Assembly: GCA_963813435.1 (NCBI GenBank)
Contig: CAWEYY010000003.1
Coordinates: 248,001-312,000 of the forward strand
DNA: 64,000 bases
Origin: AC-32 sp963813435
Lineage (GTDB): Bacteria; Actinomycetota; Thermoleophilia; Gaiellales; Gaiellaceae
Direction: 5' to 3'
In this document: positions 38,701-45,794 of the stretch, one piece after another
Layout: the number at the start of each line of letters is the position of its first letter
Numbering within the stretch: position 1 is the stretch's first letter
Notes under the pieces: generated by a model
Told to the model about the DNA's origin: nothing
The model's input: the letters and a program-made list of their open reading frames with translations, nothing else
Database searches by the model: none
Translations under genes and position numbers: made by a program

Positions 38701-38862
38701 GATTCCGGCGACGATCGCGACCACACCCGAGAAGCCGACGAGGTTCAAGAGCGGCCCCTGGCCCTTGAACGGCGGCACGAACATGTAGAGGCCGGCGAGG
38801 ACGGACGCGGTGGCGACGTACCACCACCAGACGTTCCCGCGCCAGGCGCGAAGCGACTTCAC
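35752..38862 (-). CDS. GAF-PAS-GGDEF-EAL cyclic-di-GMP enzyme with membrane sensor
   Basis: GTG 38862 overlaps the stop of the oxoamine-synthase gene (GTGA). The 1,036-residue protein has about eight N-terminal helices (1-300), a GAF-like domain (about 340-480), a PAS domain (SLVAHSSDLITVLDANGVVT), GGDEF with RFGGDEFAVLL and a preceding I-site RPTD, then EAL with EALLRW, ITESVMM, DDFGTGYSSL, LKMDRSF and EGIE. Both active sites look complete, so it may make and degrade c-di-GMP, the balance being set by the sensor domains. It lies between an MFS gene and the oxoamine synthase gene. Confidence 0.92.
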   Translation of the reverse strand: MKSLRAWRGNVWWWYVATASVLAGLYMFVPPFKGQGPLLNLVGFSGVVAIVAGIRAHKPRARAAWWLFAAGQFLFFSGDVYTYSNPNAPFPSPGDALYLAVYPVLMAGLFVLVKRRNPRRDPAALIDALILTIGIGLLAWVFLIAPNIHLTDISWLGKAVSIAYPLGDVLLLAAAIRLAVDAGKRAPAFYLLAGSIVCLLATDSAYNLALLKGTYDHSQLIYDLGWMMYYVLWGAAALHPSMRVLEEAATDSRARLTSMRLALLGAACLIAPSIRFAQALGNPDHLVLIVASAVLFLLVVTRMAGLVRQEERIVSRERTLRAAGAELVGAAGSEQINNAAIAGVRRLLGESTCVHLALLRDGAPVVAASSEDAEWGLTESTFDWLREHARDARFSYMELPREVRNELRFEGGTTVLLAPLAIRSEVRGLLVANSFREVSEEVANSFQALGLQASLAVEGASLAADLHRRQSEARFRSLVAHSSDLITVLDANGVVTYQSPSIERVLGYRADEVEGTQFDRLLSEADRPRLRGLIAGDGLGSTDAHTLECSLAHKDGTSLRFEVQHTDLLHDEHVHGIVLNSRDVSERKEFEDQLQHQAFHDPVTNLANRALFADRVEHALMRSQRGFPDIAVVFIDLDDFKTVNDSLGHAAGDEVLKEVARRLRIAVRPTDTVARFGGDEFAVLLESVNDSAQAADAAARILHALELPYEIDGKQVFPRASIGICLIDRESNVPEAAELLRNADVAMYMAKRDSKGSYRVFEPAMHERVVERLELRAELQQAIELDQLELYYQPVVRLAGHEILGVEALLRWQHPTRGTIPPDQFIPLAEETGLIISMGRWVLNEACREGVELHKRFARKQPLAISVNLSVRQLQSDSIVSDVRVALETSGLPPESLVLEITESVMMSDTDFAVQRLSDLKALGVRLAMDDFGTGYSSLSYLSRFPVDILKMDRSFVASGENVALQSAIIALGASLELDVVAEGIELEEQERSLHDLGCEIGQGFLFARPMPSSDLATFLAGRPEWSDLDAATNAA

Positions 38863-40142
38863 GCGGCCCTCACCTTCGCCCGCACCGGCTGGAGGTCGAA
38901 CCGGCTGGCAAGACGGCCGAGAACGTCGGTGAGCTGCTCGACCTGGGCGGTCGTGTTCGCCGCGGTGAGCTGGATGCGGAAGCCGACCTCGTCGCGCGGG
39001 ACGAGCGGGTAGGCGGCGAGGGTTACGTAGATGCCGTTCTCGAACAGGAAGCGCCCGGCTGCGTCGATGTCCTCGTGTCGCGCCAGCGGCACCTCGATGA
39101 TCGGGAACCCGGAGCGATTGGGCGTGTGGGCGCCGATCCGGTCGAGGCAGTCGAGCACGTCCGTCGTCTTCTTCCAGAGGTCGGCCCGGATCGCGTCGCC
39201 GCGACGGTCGTTGACCTCGAAGCCCGCGAGCGTGGTCGCGAGCGAGGCGACCGGCGAGGGGCCTGAGTAGAGGTACGGAGGCGCGGCCGTCTTCAGCAGG
39301 CTCTTCAGCTCGGGCGGGCACGCGAGGAACGCAGCCAGCGACGAGTACGACTTCGAGAGACCCGCGACGAGCACGACGTGGTCGTAGCCCTCGTCGAAGT
39401 AGCGCATGATCCCGTTGCCGCGCTTGCCGTAAGGACTGAGCTCGTCGTCGGCCCGCTCGCCGATCACGCCGAACCCGTGCGCGTCGTCGACGTACAGGAG
39501 CGCGTCGTACTCGCGCGCCAGGCGGGCGAACGCCGGCACGTCCGCGGCGTTCCCGGTCATGCTGTTGACGCCGTCGATGCAGATCAGGCGCGGCGCCTTG
39601 CTGCCTTCACGCAGCAGGCGCTCGAGGTCGTCCACGTCTTCAAAGGCGAACCGCTTGACGGTCGCGCCGTGCACCCGTGCCAGCTCGCAGCCGTCGTAGA
39701 TCGTCTTGTGGGAGCGGTTCTCGAGGAAGATCGTCCCGCTGCCCGCGAGCACGGGGATCACGGACATGTGGATCAGCGTGATCGTCGGCAGCACGAGCGT
39801 GTCCTCGGCGCCGAGCAGCTCGGTGAGCCGCTCCTCGATCTGCTCGTAGAGCACCGGGCTGCCGAGGAGGCGCGACCAGCTCGGGTGCGTCCCCCAGCGC
39901 TCGAGGTACCCGGGTACCGCGTCGATGATCTCGCGCTCGAGGTCGAAGCCGAGGTAGTTGCACGAGGCGAAGTCCGCGAGCCAGGCGTCGCCGATGCGAA
40001 TCATGCGCCCGTCGATCTCGTCGATGACCGCGTCGGTCATCGGGTTCGAGCGTGAGAGGTCCGCGAGATCGCTGCAGGCATCGAGCCAGCGGTCGATCCA
40101 CCGCGTGGCGGCAGGAGCGGATCGTGACGAGCCGCGCTTCAT
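38859..40142 (-). CDS. Alpha-oxoamine synthase (serine palmitoyltransferase/KBL-like)
   Basis: ATG 40142 is used; TTG 40160 is possible. The 427-residue PLP enzyme shows FASCNYLGFDLEREII, LGSPVLYEQIEERLTELLGA, YVDDAHGFGVIGE and AGLSKSYSSLAAF with the PLP lysine, the pattern of fold-type I alpha-oxoamine synthases (KBL, AONS, SPT, ALAS). These join an amino acid to an acyl-CoA with loss of CO2. The exact substrate pair is not evident; there is no biotin or sphingolipid gene nearby. It is translationally coupled to the GGDEF-EAL gene. Confidence 0.82.
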   Translation of the reverse strand: MKRGSSRSAPAATRWIDRWLDACSDLADLSRSNPMTDAVIDEIDGRMIRIGDAWLADFASCNYLGFDLEREIIDAVPGYLERWGTHPSWSRLLGSPVLYEQIEERLTELLGAEDTLVLPTITLIHMSVIPVLAGSGTIFLENRSHKTIYDGCELARVHGATVKRFAFEDVDDLERLLREGSKAPRLICIDGVNSMTGNAADVPAFARLAREYDALLYVDDAHGFGVIGERADDELSPYGKRGNGIMRYFDEGYDHVVLVAGLSKSYSSLAAFLACPPELKSLLKTAAPPYLYSGPSPVASLATTLAGFEVNDRRGDAIRADLWKKTTDVLDCLDRIGAHTPNRSGFPIIEVPLARHEDIDAAGRFLFENGIYVTLAAYPLVPRDEVGFRIQLTAANTTAQVEQLTDVLGRLASRFDLQPVRAKVRAA

Positions 40143-40205
40143 CGCCCGAGAAATCGGCAAGGAGCGGCAGTTTCTTTAGCCCGCAGTCCGGTTCGGCCTT
40201 GGATT

Positions 40206-40226
40206 GCCGGCTTTGCCGACGTCGGC
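40206..40226. repeat. Short repeat/hairpin, copy 1
   Basis: GCCGGCTTTGCCGAC plus GTCGGC; 20 of 21 bases recur at 42588-42608. The first part forms a GCCGGC/GCCGAC hairpin with a TTT loop. It lies 23 bases left of tmRNA-end copy A. Confidence 0.5.
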
Positions 40227-40249
40227 GCGTCCATCCGTGTCCATGGGAG

Positions 40250-40286
40250 TGGAGGCCGCGGGAAGCGAACCCGCGCCAGATTTCAA
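40250..40286 (-). other. tmRNA 3'-end duplication A (attachment-site-like)
   Basis: Bases 40250-40275 match the last 26 bases of ssrA (46351-46376) at 24 positions, including the T-arm GAACCCGC block. They are followed by CCAGATTTCAA, an arm shared with copies C and D but not with ssrA. It is the outermost and most diverged copy and probably marks the oldest end of the insertion series. Confidence 0.7.
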
Positions 40287-40350
40287 TCGCGCAGGGCGAA
40301 AGGTCGACCTCGCGGCGGACCTGAGCGCCTAGCCCTGATCGCGGCGACAG

Positions 40351-41229
40351 TCAGGCGCCGCGCTCGCGCAGCGCCGCCTCTACCGACTCGTCGAACGTGG
40401 TCCGGCGAATCTTGATGAGCTCCCAGATGCGGTCATCATGTGCGACGGTCGGGATCCGCAGCCCCTCCACGAGCGGACGCGCGACCGAGACGTTCGCGGG
40501 CGTAACGAGGTGCAGCCACAACGAGGAGAGCCTCGGGGTGAGGAACGGCACTTCGATCAGAATCGGGTGCTTTCCGCGCAAGCGAGCAGTCCGCTCCATC
40601 ATCGTTCGGTACGTCATCACCTCTGGGCCACCCAGATCGAAGGTCTCGCCGTAGGCTGCCGGTTCGCCGCACACACCCACAAGCGCTGCCAAGACATCCG
40701 CGAGTGCGACGGGCTGGGTCTCGACGGAGACCCAGCGTGGGCACACCATCACGGGCAGTCGTTCCACGAGCGCGAGAATCGTTTCGAAGGCGACGCTGCC
40801 TGGACCGACGATCATCGCCGCGCGCAGCGTCGTCACCGGAACAATCCCACCCGCCAGAATCTCCGCCGTCTCGGCCCGGCTGCGAAGGTGGGACGAGAGT
40901 TCGGACGCCCCCTCGCCGAGCCCGCCGAGATACACGATTTGTGTGGCACCGACCGTCGCGGCGCTTTCGGCCACCGCCGTCGCCGCCGCGCGGTCCTGCT
41001 CCTCGAAGTCAGCGCTCCCGAGGGAGTGCACGAGGTGGTAGACGACGTCGATCCCCTCGAGCGCCGAACAGATCGCGACCGCATCCGTCGCATCCGCCGC
41101 GATCCACCTCACGTGGTCGTCGCTGGGCGGTGGCCGCCTCGCTACCCCAACGACGTCATGCGTTAGCGCGAGCGCCTCGACGAGCGGGCGTCCGATCGTA
41201 CCGGTGGCTCCGATGACAGCAACGCGCAT
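40351..41229 (-). CDS. NAD(P)-binding NmrA/epimerase-like protein
   Basis: From ATG 41229 the protein starts MRVAVIGATGTIGRPLVEAL, a Rossmann GxxGxxG loop, with VARRPPPSDDHVRWIAADAT as the cofactor-discriminating strand and DVVYHLVHSLGSADFEEQDR next. It has 292 residues and lacks a clear YxxxK, as in atypical SDRs of the NmrA/complex-I-subunit type. Its ATG overlaps the TAA of the 41660 gene (TAATG). The pair makes up the cassette between tmRNA-end copies A and B. Confidence 0.8.
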   Translation of the reverse strand: MRVAVIGATGTIGRPLVEALALTHDVVGVARRPPPSDDHVRWIAADATDAVAICSALEGIDVVYHLVHSLGSADFEEQDRAAATAVAESAATVGATQIVYLGGLGEGASELSSHLRSRAETAEILAGGIVPVTTLRAAMIVGPGSVAFETILALVERLPVMVCPRWVSVETQPVALADVLAALVGVCGEPAAYGETFDLGGPEVMTYRTMMERTARLRGKHPILIEVPFLTPRLSSLWLHLVTPANVSVARPLVEGLRIPTVAHDDRIWELIKIRRTTFDESVEAALRERGA

Positions 41230-41660
41230 TAGCCCGTCTCGCGCGCCACGCGGGCGAGAAAACGTCTCCCGATCAGATGATGGAACCATGCTTCGACGCG
41301 CCAGAGGGGGCCGCCCAAAAGGGGTGCGAATCCATGGACGATGACCGCCGTCTGCTCGCCGTCTGCCTCCCAGCCGATCGTCCCGCCCGCTCGCCGCGCA
41401 AACAGTCCGCCCGCGATGGTGCGCCGGCCGTCGACGAGCGGGCCGAAGCGGAGGATGATCGGCCAGAAACCTCCGACGCGGATCGCGCCTCGCGAGAACC
41501 GCGCCGCGCCCAGGGTGACGCGACGGATCTCGTCCCAGTAGAGACGTTCGAGCTGTGTTGGATCGAGCTCACTCCCGACGCAGGCCCGCTGGAACGAGTC
41601 GATCGTCCCGTCGTCGTGCTTGACGCTGACGCTCTCAATGGGGGCTGGGCAGATATCCAT
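41229..41660 (-). CDS. Hypothetical protein, cassette gene
   Basis: ATG 41660 begins MDICPAPIESVSVKHDDGTI. The 143-residue protein has a conserved-looking IRVGGFWPIILRFGPLVDGR and ends APLLGGPLWRVEAWFHHLIG-RRFLARVARETG. The tail loosely resembles the end of DUF2867-type proteins that accompany NmrA-like genes, but I would not assign it. It is translationally coupled to the NAD(P)-binding gene downstream. Confidence 0.6.
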   Translation of the reverse strand: MDICPAPIESVSVKHDDGTIDSFQRACVGSELDPTQLERLYWDEIRRVTLGAARFSRGAIRVGGFWPIILRFGPLVDGRRTIAGGLFARRAGGTIGWEADGEQTAVIVHGFAPLLGGPLWRVEAWFHHLIGRRFLARVARETG

Positions 41661-41802
41661 CGGTTCGGAGTAGCAGCGGCGACTCCGCTTTTGAATCAAA
41701 AGCCAAGAGCAGGCTCTTGCGAAGTCTCGACGGCGCGGACGAAGAAGAGCCGGACGAGTGAAGTGTTTCAATCGCCCGGCTCTTCGATGATTGAGCCGAA
41801 GG

Positions 41803-41828
41803 TGGAGGCGGCGGGAATCGAACCTGCG
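41803..41828 (-). other. tmRNA 3'-end duplication B (attachment-site-like)
   Basis: 25 of 26 bases equal the 3' end of ssrA (one C-to-T change in the T stem). The following bases (CAGGCGGCGCC) share only CA with the arm of copies A, C and D. To its left, AGAGCCGG and CCGGCTCT form an inverted repeat around 41746-41783. The 350-bp gap 41661-42010 holds only these elements and the ribosome site of the next gene. Confidence 0.75.
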
Positions 41829-42010
41829 CAGGCGGCGCCGCGAATCCGACGGCGCAGCAGGATTGCGGCTAGGGTGTAACCAGCGCGTTGGCTCTAGCTG
41901 TTGAAGCCGCCGAGGCTCTGCACGTTCCTCTCCGACTGTGACCCTGGCCTGACCGCCGCAGTGCGCCCATTCGAGCGCTCTGCCCTGTAAGACCACAGAA
42001 GGAGCATCAC

Positions 42011-42325
42011 ATGCATGCCATCATTCGTCGTTACGAAGGTGTCGACATGAACCGCATGAACGAGATCGTCGGCAAGGTCAACGAGACGTTCATTCCGCCG
42101 CTCCGCGAGCTCCCCGGCTTCACCGGCTACTTCCTCCTCGAGGCCGACAAGGGTGTCGTGAGCTCGCTCAGTCTCTTCGAGACCGCTGAGCAGGCCAACG
42201 AGTCCACAAAGCTCGTCACGAAGTGGATCAGCGATGAGAACCTCAGCAAGGCGATTCCGAACGAGCCGAAGATCACAAGCGCCAAGGTCGTTGCTCATAG
42301 CGACCGCGTTCCCGCGCTCGTTTAG
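42011..42325 (+). CDS. Dimeric alpha/beta-barrel (monooxygenase-like) small protein
   Basis: ATG 42011 follows AGAAGGAGCATCAC. The 104-residue protein MHAIIRRYEGVDMNRMNEIV, ELPGFTGYFLLEADKGVVSS and SLSLFETAEQANESTKL has the ABM/Dabb-type ferredoxin-like pattern (an initial strand, PGF, then a SxSxFE strand). No cofactor residues are evident; many such proteins are uncharacterised. It is the only plus-strand gene among the tmRNA-bounded cassettes and ends in a strong hairpin. Confidence 0.75.
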   Translation: MHAIIRRYEGVDMNRMNEIVGKVNETFIPPLRELPGFTGYFLLEADKGVVSSLSLFETAEQANESTKLVTKWISDENLSKAIPNEPKITSAKVVAHSDRVPALV

Positions 42326-42347
42326 CTCGACCGTACTCCGCGTCAGC

Positions 42348-42376
42348 GAGAAGGCCCGGCGGCGCCGGGCCTTCTC
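42348..42376 (+). terminator. Strong hairpin terminator
   Basis: A perfect 13-bp stem (GAGAAGGCCCGGC, loop GGC, and its complement) begins 22 bases after the stop codon of the 42011 gene. Confidence 0.75.
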
Positions 42377-42465
42377 GTGCGTATGGGTCGCCCGGAGAAG
42401 CGGGGCCCACTCCGGTCCGAAAGGACTACCAGCGGACGAGGCGTCGCCAGAGACGGCGGAGCAAA

Positions 42466-42576
42466 CGGTGTCGGACACTTCTCGGCGTCAAGGCAAGACT
42501 GCGCCGAGTCTCTGAAACTGGTGAATCGGTGTCGGACACTTCTCGGCGTCAGGCAAGACTGCGCCGAGTCTCTGAA
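42466..42576. repeat. Two-unit direct repeat with internal palindrome
   Basis: Units of about 51 and 50 bases start at 42466 and 42527 (period 61) and differ by a single A. Each contains CTCGGCG and CGCCGAG 14 bases or so apart, able to form a hairpin. There is no coding frame with support in 42326-42691. The repeat lies in the cassette between tmRNA-end copies B and C. Confidence 0.8.
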
Positions 42577-42587
42577 TTGTGTCCACC

Positions 42588-42608
42588 GCCGGCTTTGCCG
42601 GCGTCGGC
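42588..42608. repeat. Short repeat/hairpin, copy 2
   Basis: Perfect GCCGGC-TTT-GCCGGC hairpin followed by GTCGGC; 20 of 21 bases equal 40206-40226. It lies left of tmRNA-end copy C, as copy 1 lies left of copy A. Confidence 0.55.
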
Positions 42609-42691
42609 TCACCTACGCGTGTCGTCAGAAGTCGATCCGATCGAAGTCGTCATGCTGCGGCACCAGCCGCGCAGCGGACTTGGATCGGGAG

Positions 42692-42728
42692 TGGAGGCGG
42701 CGGGAATCGAACCCGCGCAAGATTTCAA
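42692..42728 (-). other. tmRNA 3'-end duplication C (attachment-site-like)
   Basis: All 26 bases 42692-42717 equal the 3' end of ssrA. They are followed by CAAGATTTCAATCGG; the first 13 of these recur almost unchanged at copies A and D. The stop codon of the phospholipase gene (42725-42727 reversed) lies inside this arm. Confidence 0.85.
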
Positions 42729-44302
42729 TCGGTGTGGCGGTCTCCGCCTAGACGCGGGAAGAAGTGACCGGCGACATCCCTCAAGAACCCCACTATCTGG
42801 CTCGGCTGTAGCTTCGCTCCCGGAGCGTCCAGCTCGGCCGGGAGCTTCACTCCCATCTCTTTGGCCTTGGCGAGGAGACCAGGCCCGACAGTCTTGCCCA
42901 GGGTGCTCAGGCTCTCGCCCACTACCTCGGGGTCCATCGTCCACTCCGGCACGGGAAGCGCCTTCACGGCCGCCCACGTGTCCGGGTCGCGGGGCGTGTC
43001 GAGCGAGAACACGTGATCGAAAGTGCGAGCCGAGGCGTCGCGCTGGCTGAACGCATCACCGAGCCCCCAGGTCTTTCGCAGCGTGGCGATCAGCGAGGTG
43101 TGGCGGTACTCCTCGTTGTGCACCGAGCCCGCTTCGACCCAGGGCGACACAACGATGGCGGGAACCCGGTACCCGGAGCGATCGAAGGTGAAGCCAAACT
43201 CGCCCGGGGACGCCGATGGATCCGGCGGGGGGGCGGGTCCCGGAGGAACGTGGTCGAAGGTGCCACCCGGCTCGTCCCATCCGATGAGGAGCGGGGTGTT
43301 CCAGACGTTCACGCCTGTCTCCGAGGTGGCGGAGCAGTAGGCGCTGAACACCCGCTCCAGGAAGGCTTCGCCGCCCAGCATCGAGGACGGGGGGTCGACT
43401 TCGATGTTGACCTTGTCGGAGACCGAGCGGCCCATCGCGGGGTGGTAGTCACCGTGGCCCCCGGCCATGTTCGGCTCGATGAGCGAGAAGTCCGGGAGTG
43501 AGCCGGCCGCGGCGTCCTGCTCGAACTCGGCGAAGGGCACGAAGTGGGTGGCCAGTCGGTCTTTCAGTCGCGGATAGTGGATCACGCCGGTGAACGACAG
43601 CGGCATCGGCTCCATGACGTAGACCTTCCAGGTCTTGCCGTGCGCCTCGAGCCGCTCGAAGAGCGTCTCGGCGTCGTTCTTCGTGAACCACTTCCCGGCC
43701 GGGCCGTTCACGACCAAGCCCGACGAGGTGGCCGCCGTCCAGAACGAGCGGTTCATGAAAGTCTGGGACGGCACCTCGCAGAACCAGTGGTCGAAGACGC
43801 CGAAGTCCCGCGCGATCCCGTTGAGCACGGGAAGCTGTTCCGGCGTGTAGCCGGTCATGATGTGGGCGTACTCGTCGTACGTGGGCTGGCGACCGATCTC
43901 CCCGGTGAAGGTCGAGATGTAGTCGGTGACGAACCCGTCCATCGTCGGCGTCGCACCTGGTGGGGGCGCGTTCCAAGGAGCCGTCACAGCCTCCCCGATC
44001 TTGAACCGGTTGTGGTCGTCGATCGTGTTGTAGAGCTGGGTGTTGGTGTGGAAGTACTCCTCGCCCGAGTCCGGGTTCGGCGAATCCATGTCGGTGGCGG
44101 CCGTGTACGGAACGACCTTGCGCTCGGCGCCGTGCTCCGCCCACTCGGGAATGGGGTTACTCAGGTCCTTGCCGACGACGCCGTCGAAGTTCTTCCCGTC
44201 CTCGGGGCCGTAGAGGTGCCCGAGCACGTTGTCCAGGGAGCGGTTCTCGAACAGCACCACAACGATGTGGTCGAGAGCATGGGACTTCTCGTGGCCGGGC
44301 AT
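42725..44302 (-). CDS. Phosphoesterase family protein (phospholipase C-like)
   Basis: ATG 44302 is used, with GTG 44305 possible. The 525-residue protein starts HALDHIVVVLFENRSLDNVL with the family's first metal/active-site Asn-Arg-Ser block. FDHWFCEVPSQTFMNRSFW, LIEPNMAGGHGDYHP and GWDEPGGTFDHV complete the PF04185 set seen in phospholipases C and acid phosphatases. No signal peptide is present, unlike most secreted PLCs. It follows the aquaporin gene by 7 bp, and its stop lies within tmRNA-end repeat C. Confidence 0.88.
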   Translation of the reverse strand: MPGHEKSHALDHIVVVLFENRSLDNVLGHLYGPEDGKNFDGVVGKDLSNPIPEWAEHGAERKVVPYTAATDMDSPNPDSGEEYFHTNTQLYNTIDDHNRFKIGEAVTAPWNAPPPGATPTMDGFVTDYISTFTGEIGRQPTYDEYAHIMTGYTPEQLPVLNGIARDFGVFDHWFCEVPSQTFMNRSFWTAATSSGLVVNGPAGKWFTKNDAETLFERLEAHGKTWKVYVMEPMPLSFTGVIHYPRLKDRLATHFVPFAEFEQDAAAGSLPDFSLIEPNMAGGHGDYHPAMGRSVSDKVNIEVDPPSSMLGGEAFLERVFSAYCSATSETGVNVWNTPLLIGWDEPGGTFDHVPPGPAPPPDPSASPGEFGFTFDRSGYRVPAIVVSPWVEAGSVHNEEYRHTSLIATLRKTWGLGDAFSQRDASARTFDHVFSLDTPRDPDTWAAVKALPVPEWTMDPEVVGESLSTLGKTVGPGLLAKAKEMGVKLPAELDAPGAKLQPSQIVGFLRDVAGHFFPRLGGDRHTD

Positions 44303-44309
44303 CACGAAG

Positions 44310-45128
44310 TCAGGCCTGTTCCGGCTTCCTCGCTTCGGTGTACAGGTCGCCCTGGGCTGCGGCAGAGCCCGATTTGCCGCCTCCGGCGCCGCGGAGGACG
44401 TAGGCGATGGCGACCGCCAAGACGGCGCCGACCAGTGGGCCGAGGACGTAGACCCAGTAGTCGGTGAAGGTCGTGCCGACCAGATCGGGACCGAATGTGC
44501 GGGCCGGGTTCATCGACGCGCCCGAGATCGGGCTGCCCCAGAGGCCGGCGAGCGCGATATACCCGCCGACGCCGAGCGCTCCGAAGATCCCGATGTTCTG
44601 GGCGCCCGAGGCCGTGCCGAGGATCACGCTCACTAGCCCCATGGTCAGCGCTGCCTCCATCAGCAGTGCTTGCCAGCCTGCGTACCCCGAGGCGGGGTAG
44701 TTCGCTCCGTACTTCGCCGAGACGTCGATCACGCCCCAGAGCAAGAGAGCAGCGACGGTTGCGCCGGCCAGCTGAACGACGACGTAGCCGGGCACTCGCC
44801 GCCACGGGAAGTCGCCGCGCAGCGAGAAGGCGACACTGACGGCCGGGTTCAGGTGGGCCCCCGACACCTTGCCCATGAACATGATGATCCCCATCACCAT
44901 CAACCCAGGTGCCACGACCGCTGCCGACCGCGTGATGGTGTTCGGGAACGCCTGGCCCATCATCCCGCCACCGGCAGCTACGAGCACGAGCAGGAACGTG
45001 CCGTAGAACTCTGAGACCAGCCGCCGCCACTCCTGGCTCGGATCCTGGAAGTCGGCCATCGGCCCGGTGATGTCCCTGTCGATCCAGCCAAGGACGCCCT
45101 CTTCTGCTCGCCCGAGTTCAGTGCTCAA
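44310..45128 (-). CDS. Aquaporin (MIP family channel)
   Basis: The 272-residue protein has an N-terminal tail and then six helices with both pore half-helices: SGAHLNPAVSVAF and SGASMNPARTFGPDL, the two NPA boxes of the MIP family, the second followed by the selectivity-filter arginine. The subtype (water or glycerol) is not clear from the motifs I can see. It is the first gene of the two-gene cassette between tmRNA-end copies C and D. Confidence 0.92.
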   Translation of the reverse strand: MSTELGRAEEGVLGWIDRDITGPMADFQDPSQEWRRLVSEFYGTFLLVLVAAGGGMMGQAFPNTITRSAAVVAPGLMVMGIIMFMGKVSGAHLNPAVSVAFSLRGDFPWRRVPGYVVVQLAGATVAALLLWGVIDVSAKYGANYPASGYAGWQALLMEAALTMGLVSVILGTASGAQNIGIFGALGVGGYIALAGLWGSPISGASMNPARTFGPDLVGTTFTDYWVYVLGPLVGAVLAVAIAYVLRGAGGGKSGSAAAQGDLYTEARKPEQA

Positions 45129-45268
45129 GGTTTCAGACCTCCCATCAGGCTTTCGTTCTTCGAACGTGGAGCGACTCTAAGCCACCGGCTGCCGGCTCGC
45201 GGCCTGTACCGGGACGCTCCTCCCGGAAGAGATATCGGGCTCCGCTAGGGGCTCGGTTGAGCGGAAGA

Positions 45269-45305
45269 TGGAGGCGGCGGGAATCGAACCCGCGCAAGAT
45301 TTCAA
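45269..45305 (-). other. tmRNA 3'-end duplication D (attachment-site-like)
   Basis: All 26 bases 45269-45294 equal the 3' end of ssrA, and CAAGATTTCAA follows, as at copy C. It lies in the 342-bp gap 45129-45470, which otherwise holds only the hairpin at 45418 and shows no credible gene. Confidence 0.85.
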
Positions 45306-45417
45306 CTGAGCGCCAGACCGCACTCATCCAAACCGCCTCTTCTGAAATCCGGGCGGAGGAGTCGACCGAAGTCGCCGCGCCTGCGCGTCCAGGGGAGGCG
45401 AATCTCCGACGGAGAGG

Positions 45418-45441
45418 CTGGCCGCCCAGGGGGGCGACCAG
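45418..45441 (-). terminator. Hairpin downstream of SHOCT gene
   Basis: CTGGCCGCCC, AGG, GGGGCGACCAG pairs with one mismatch and begins about 30 bases after the SHOCT gene's stop codon. Confidence 0.5.
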
Positions 45442-45470
45442 CGTATGCGAGCGTTGAACGATCCGAGCGG

Positions 45471-45773
45471 CTAGATGCCGAGGATCTGCTTCTTCTTCGC
45501 CTCGAACTCCTCCTCGGTGATCAGGCCTTGCTCCTTCATGGCTGCGTACTTCTGGATCTCGGCGGCATCGTCGGGCACGGCTGGGGCTGCAGGAGCTGCC
45601 TGCTGCGAGGCGGCTGCTGCCTGCTGAGCCTGGAGCTCGGCGATCTGCGCGCTCTGGTCGGCTTCCTGCTGCGCGGCGGCCTGACCCTTCTGGGCGCTCT
45701 TCGCACCCATGTGAGCCGCTCCGCCCACAACTACTGCCGTCCCGATCAGTCCGGGACCTCTGCGTCCTCTCAT
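45471..45773 (-). CDS. SHOCT-domain small protein
   Basis: The 100-residue protein begins MRGRRGPGLIGTAVVVGGAA with a basic head and short hydrophobic stretch, followed by a Gln/Ala-rich helix (AAQQEADQSAQIAELQAQQA), and ends with a SHOCT domain, EIQKYAAMKEQGLITEEEFE and KKKQIL. SHOCT domains are short C-terminal helical modules thought to mediate oligomerisation. It lies 21 bp downstream of the DUF6325 gene, a common partner in Actinobacteria. Confidence 0.85.
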   Translation of the reverse strand: MRGRRGPGLIGTAVVVGGAAHMGAKSAQKGQAAAQQEADQSAQIAELQAQQAAAASQQAAPAAPAVPDDAAEIQKYAAMKEQGLITEEEFEAKKKQILGI

Positions 45774-45794
45774 TCTTGAGCCTCCCTGTCTGTG

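Noticed and set aside
42466..42576. CRISPR array
   Set aside because: Only two units with nearly identical content and no distinct spacers; no cas genes are in the window.
40250..45305. The four tmRNA-end copies as separate tRNA genes
   Set aside because: Only the T-arm and the 3' acceptor strand are present; no 5' half, anticodon arm or D-arm precedes them.
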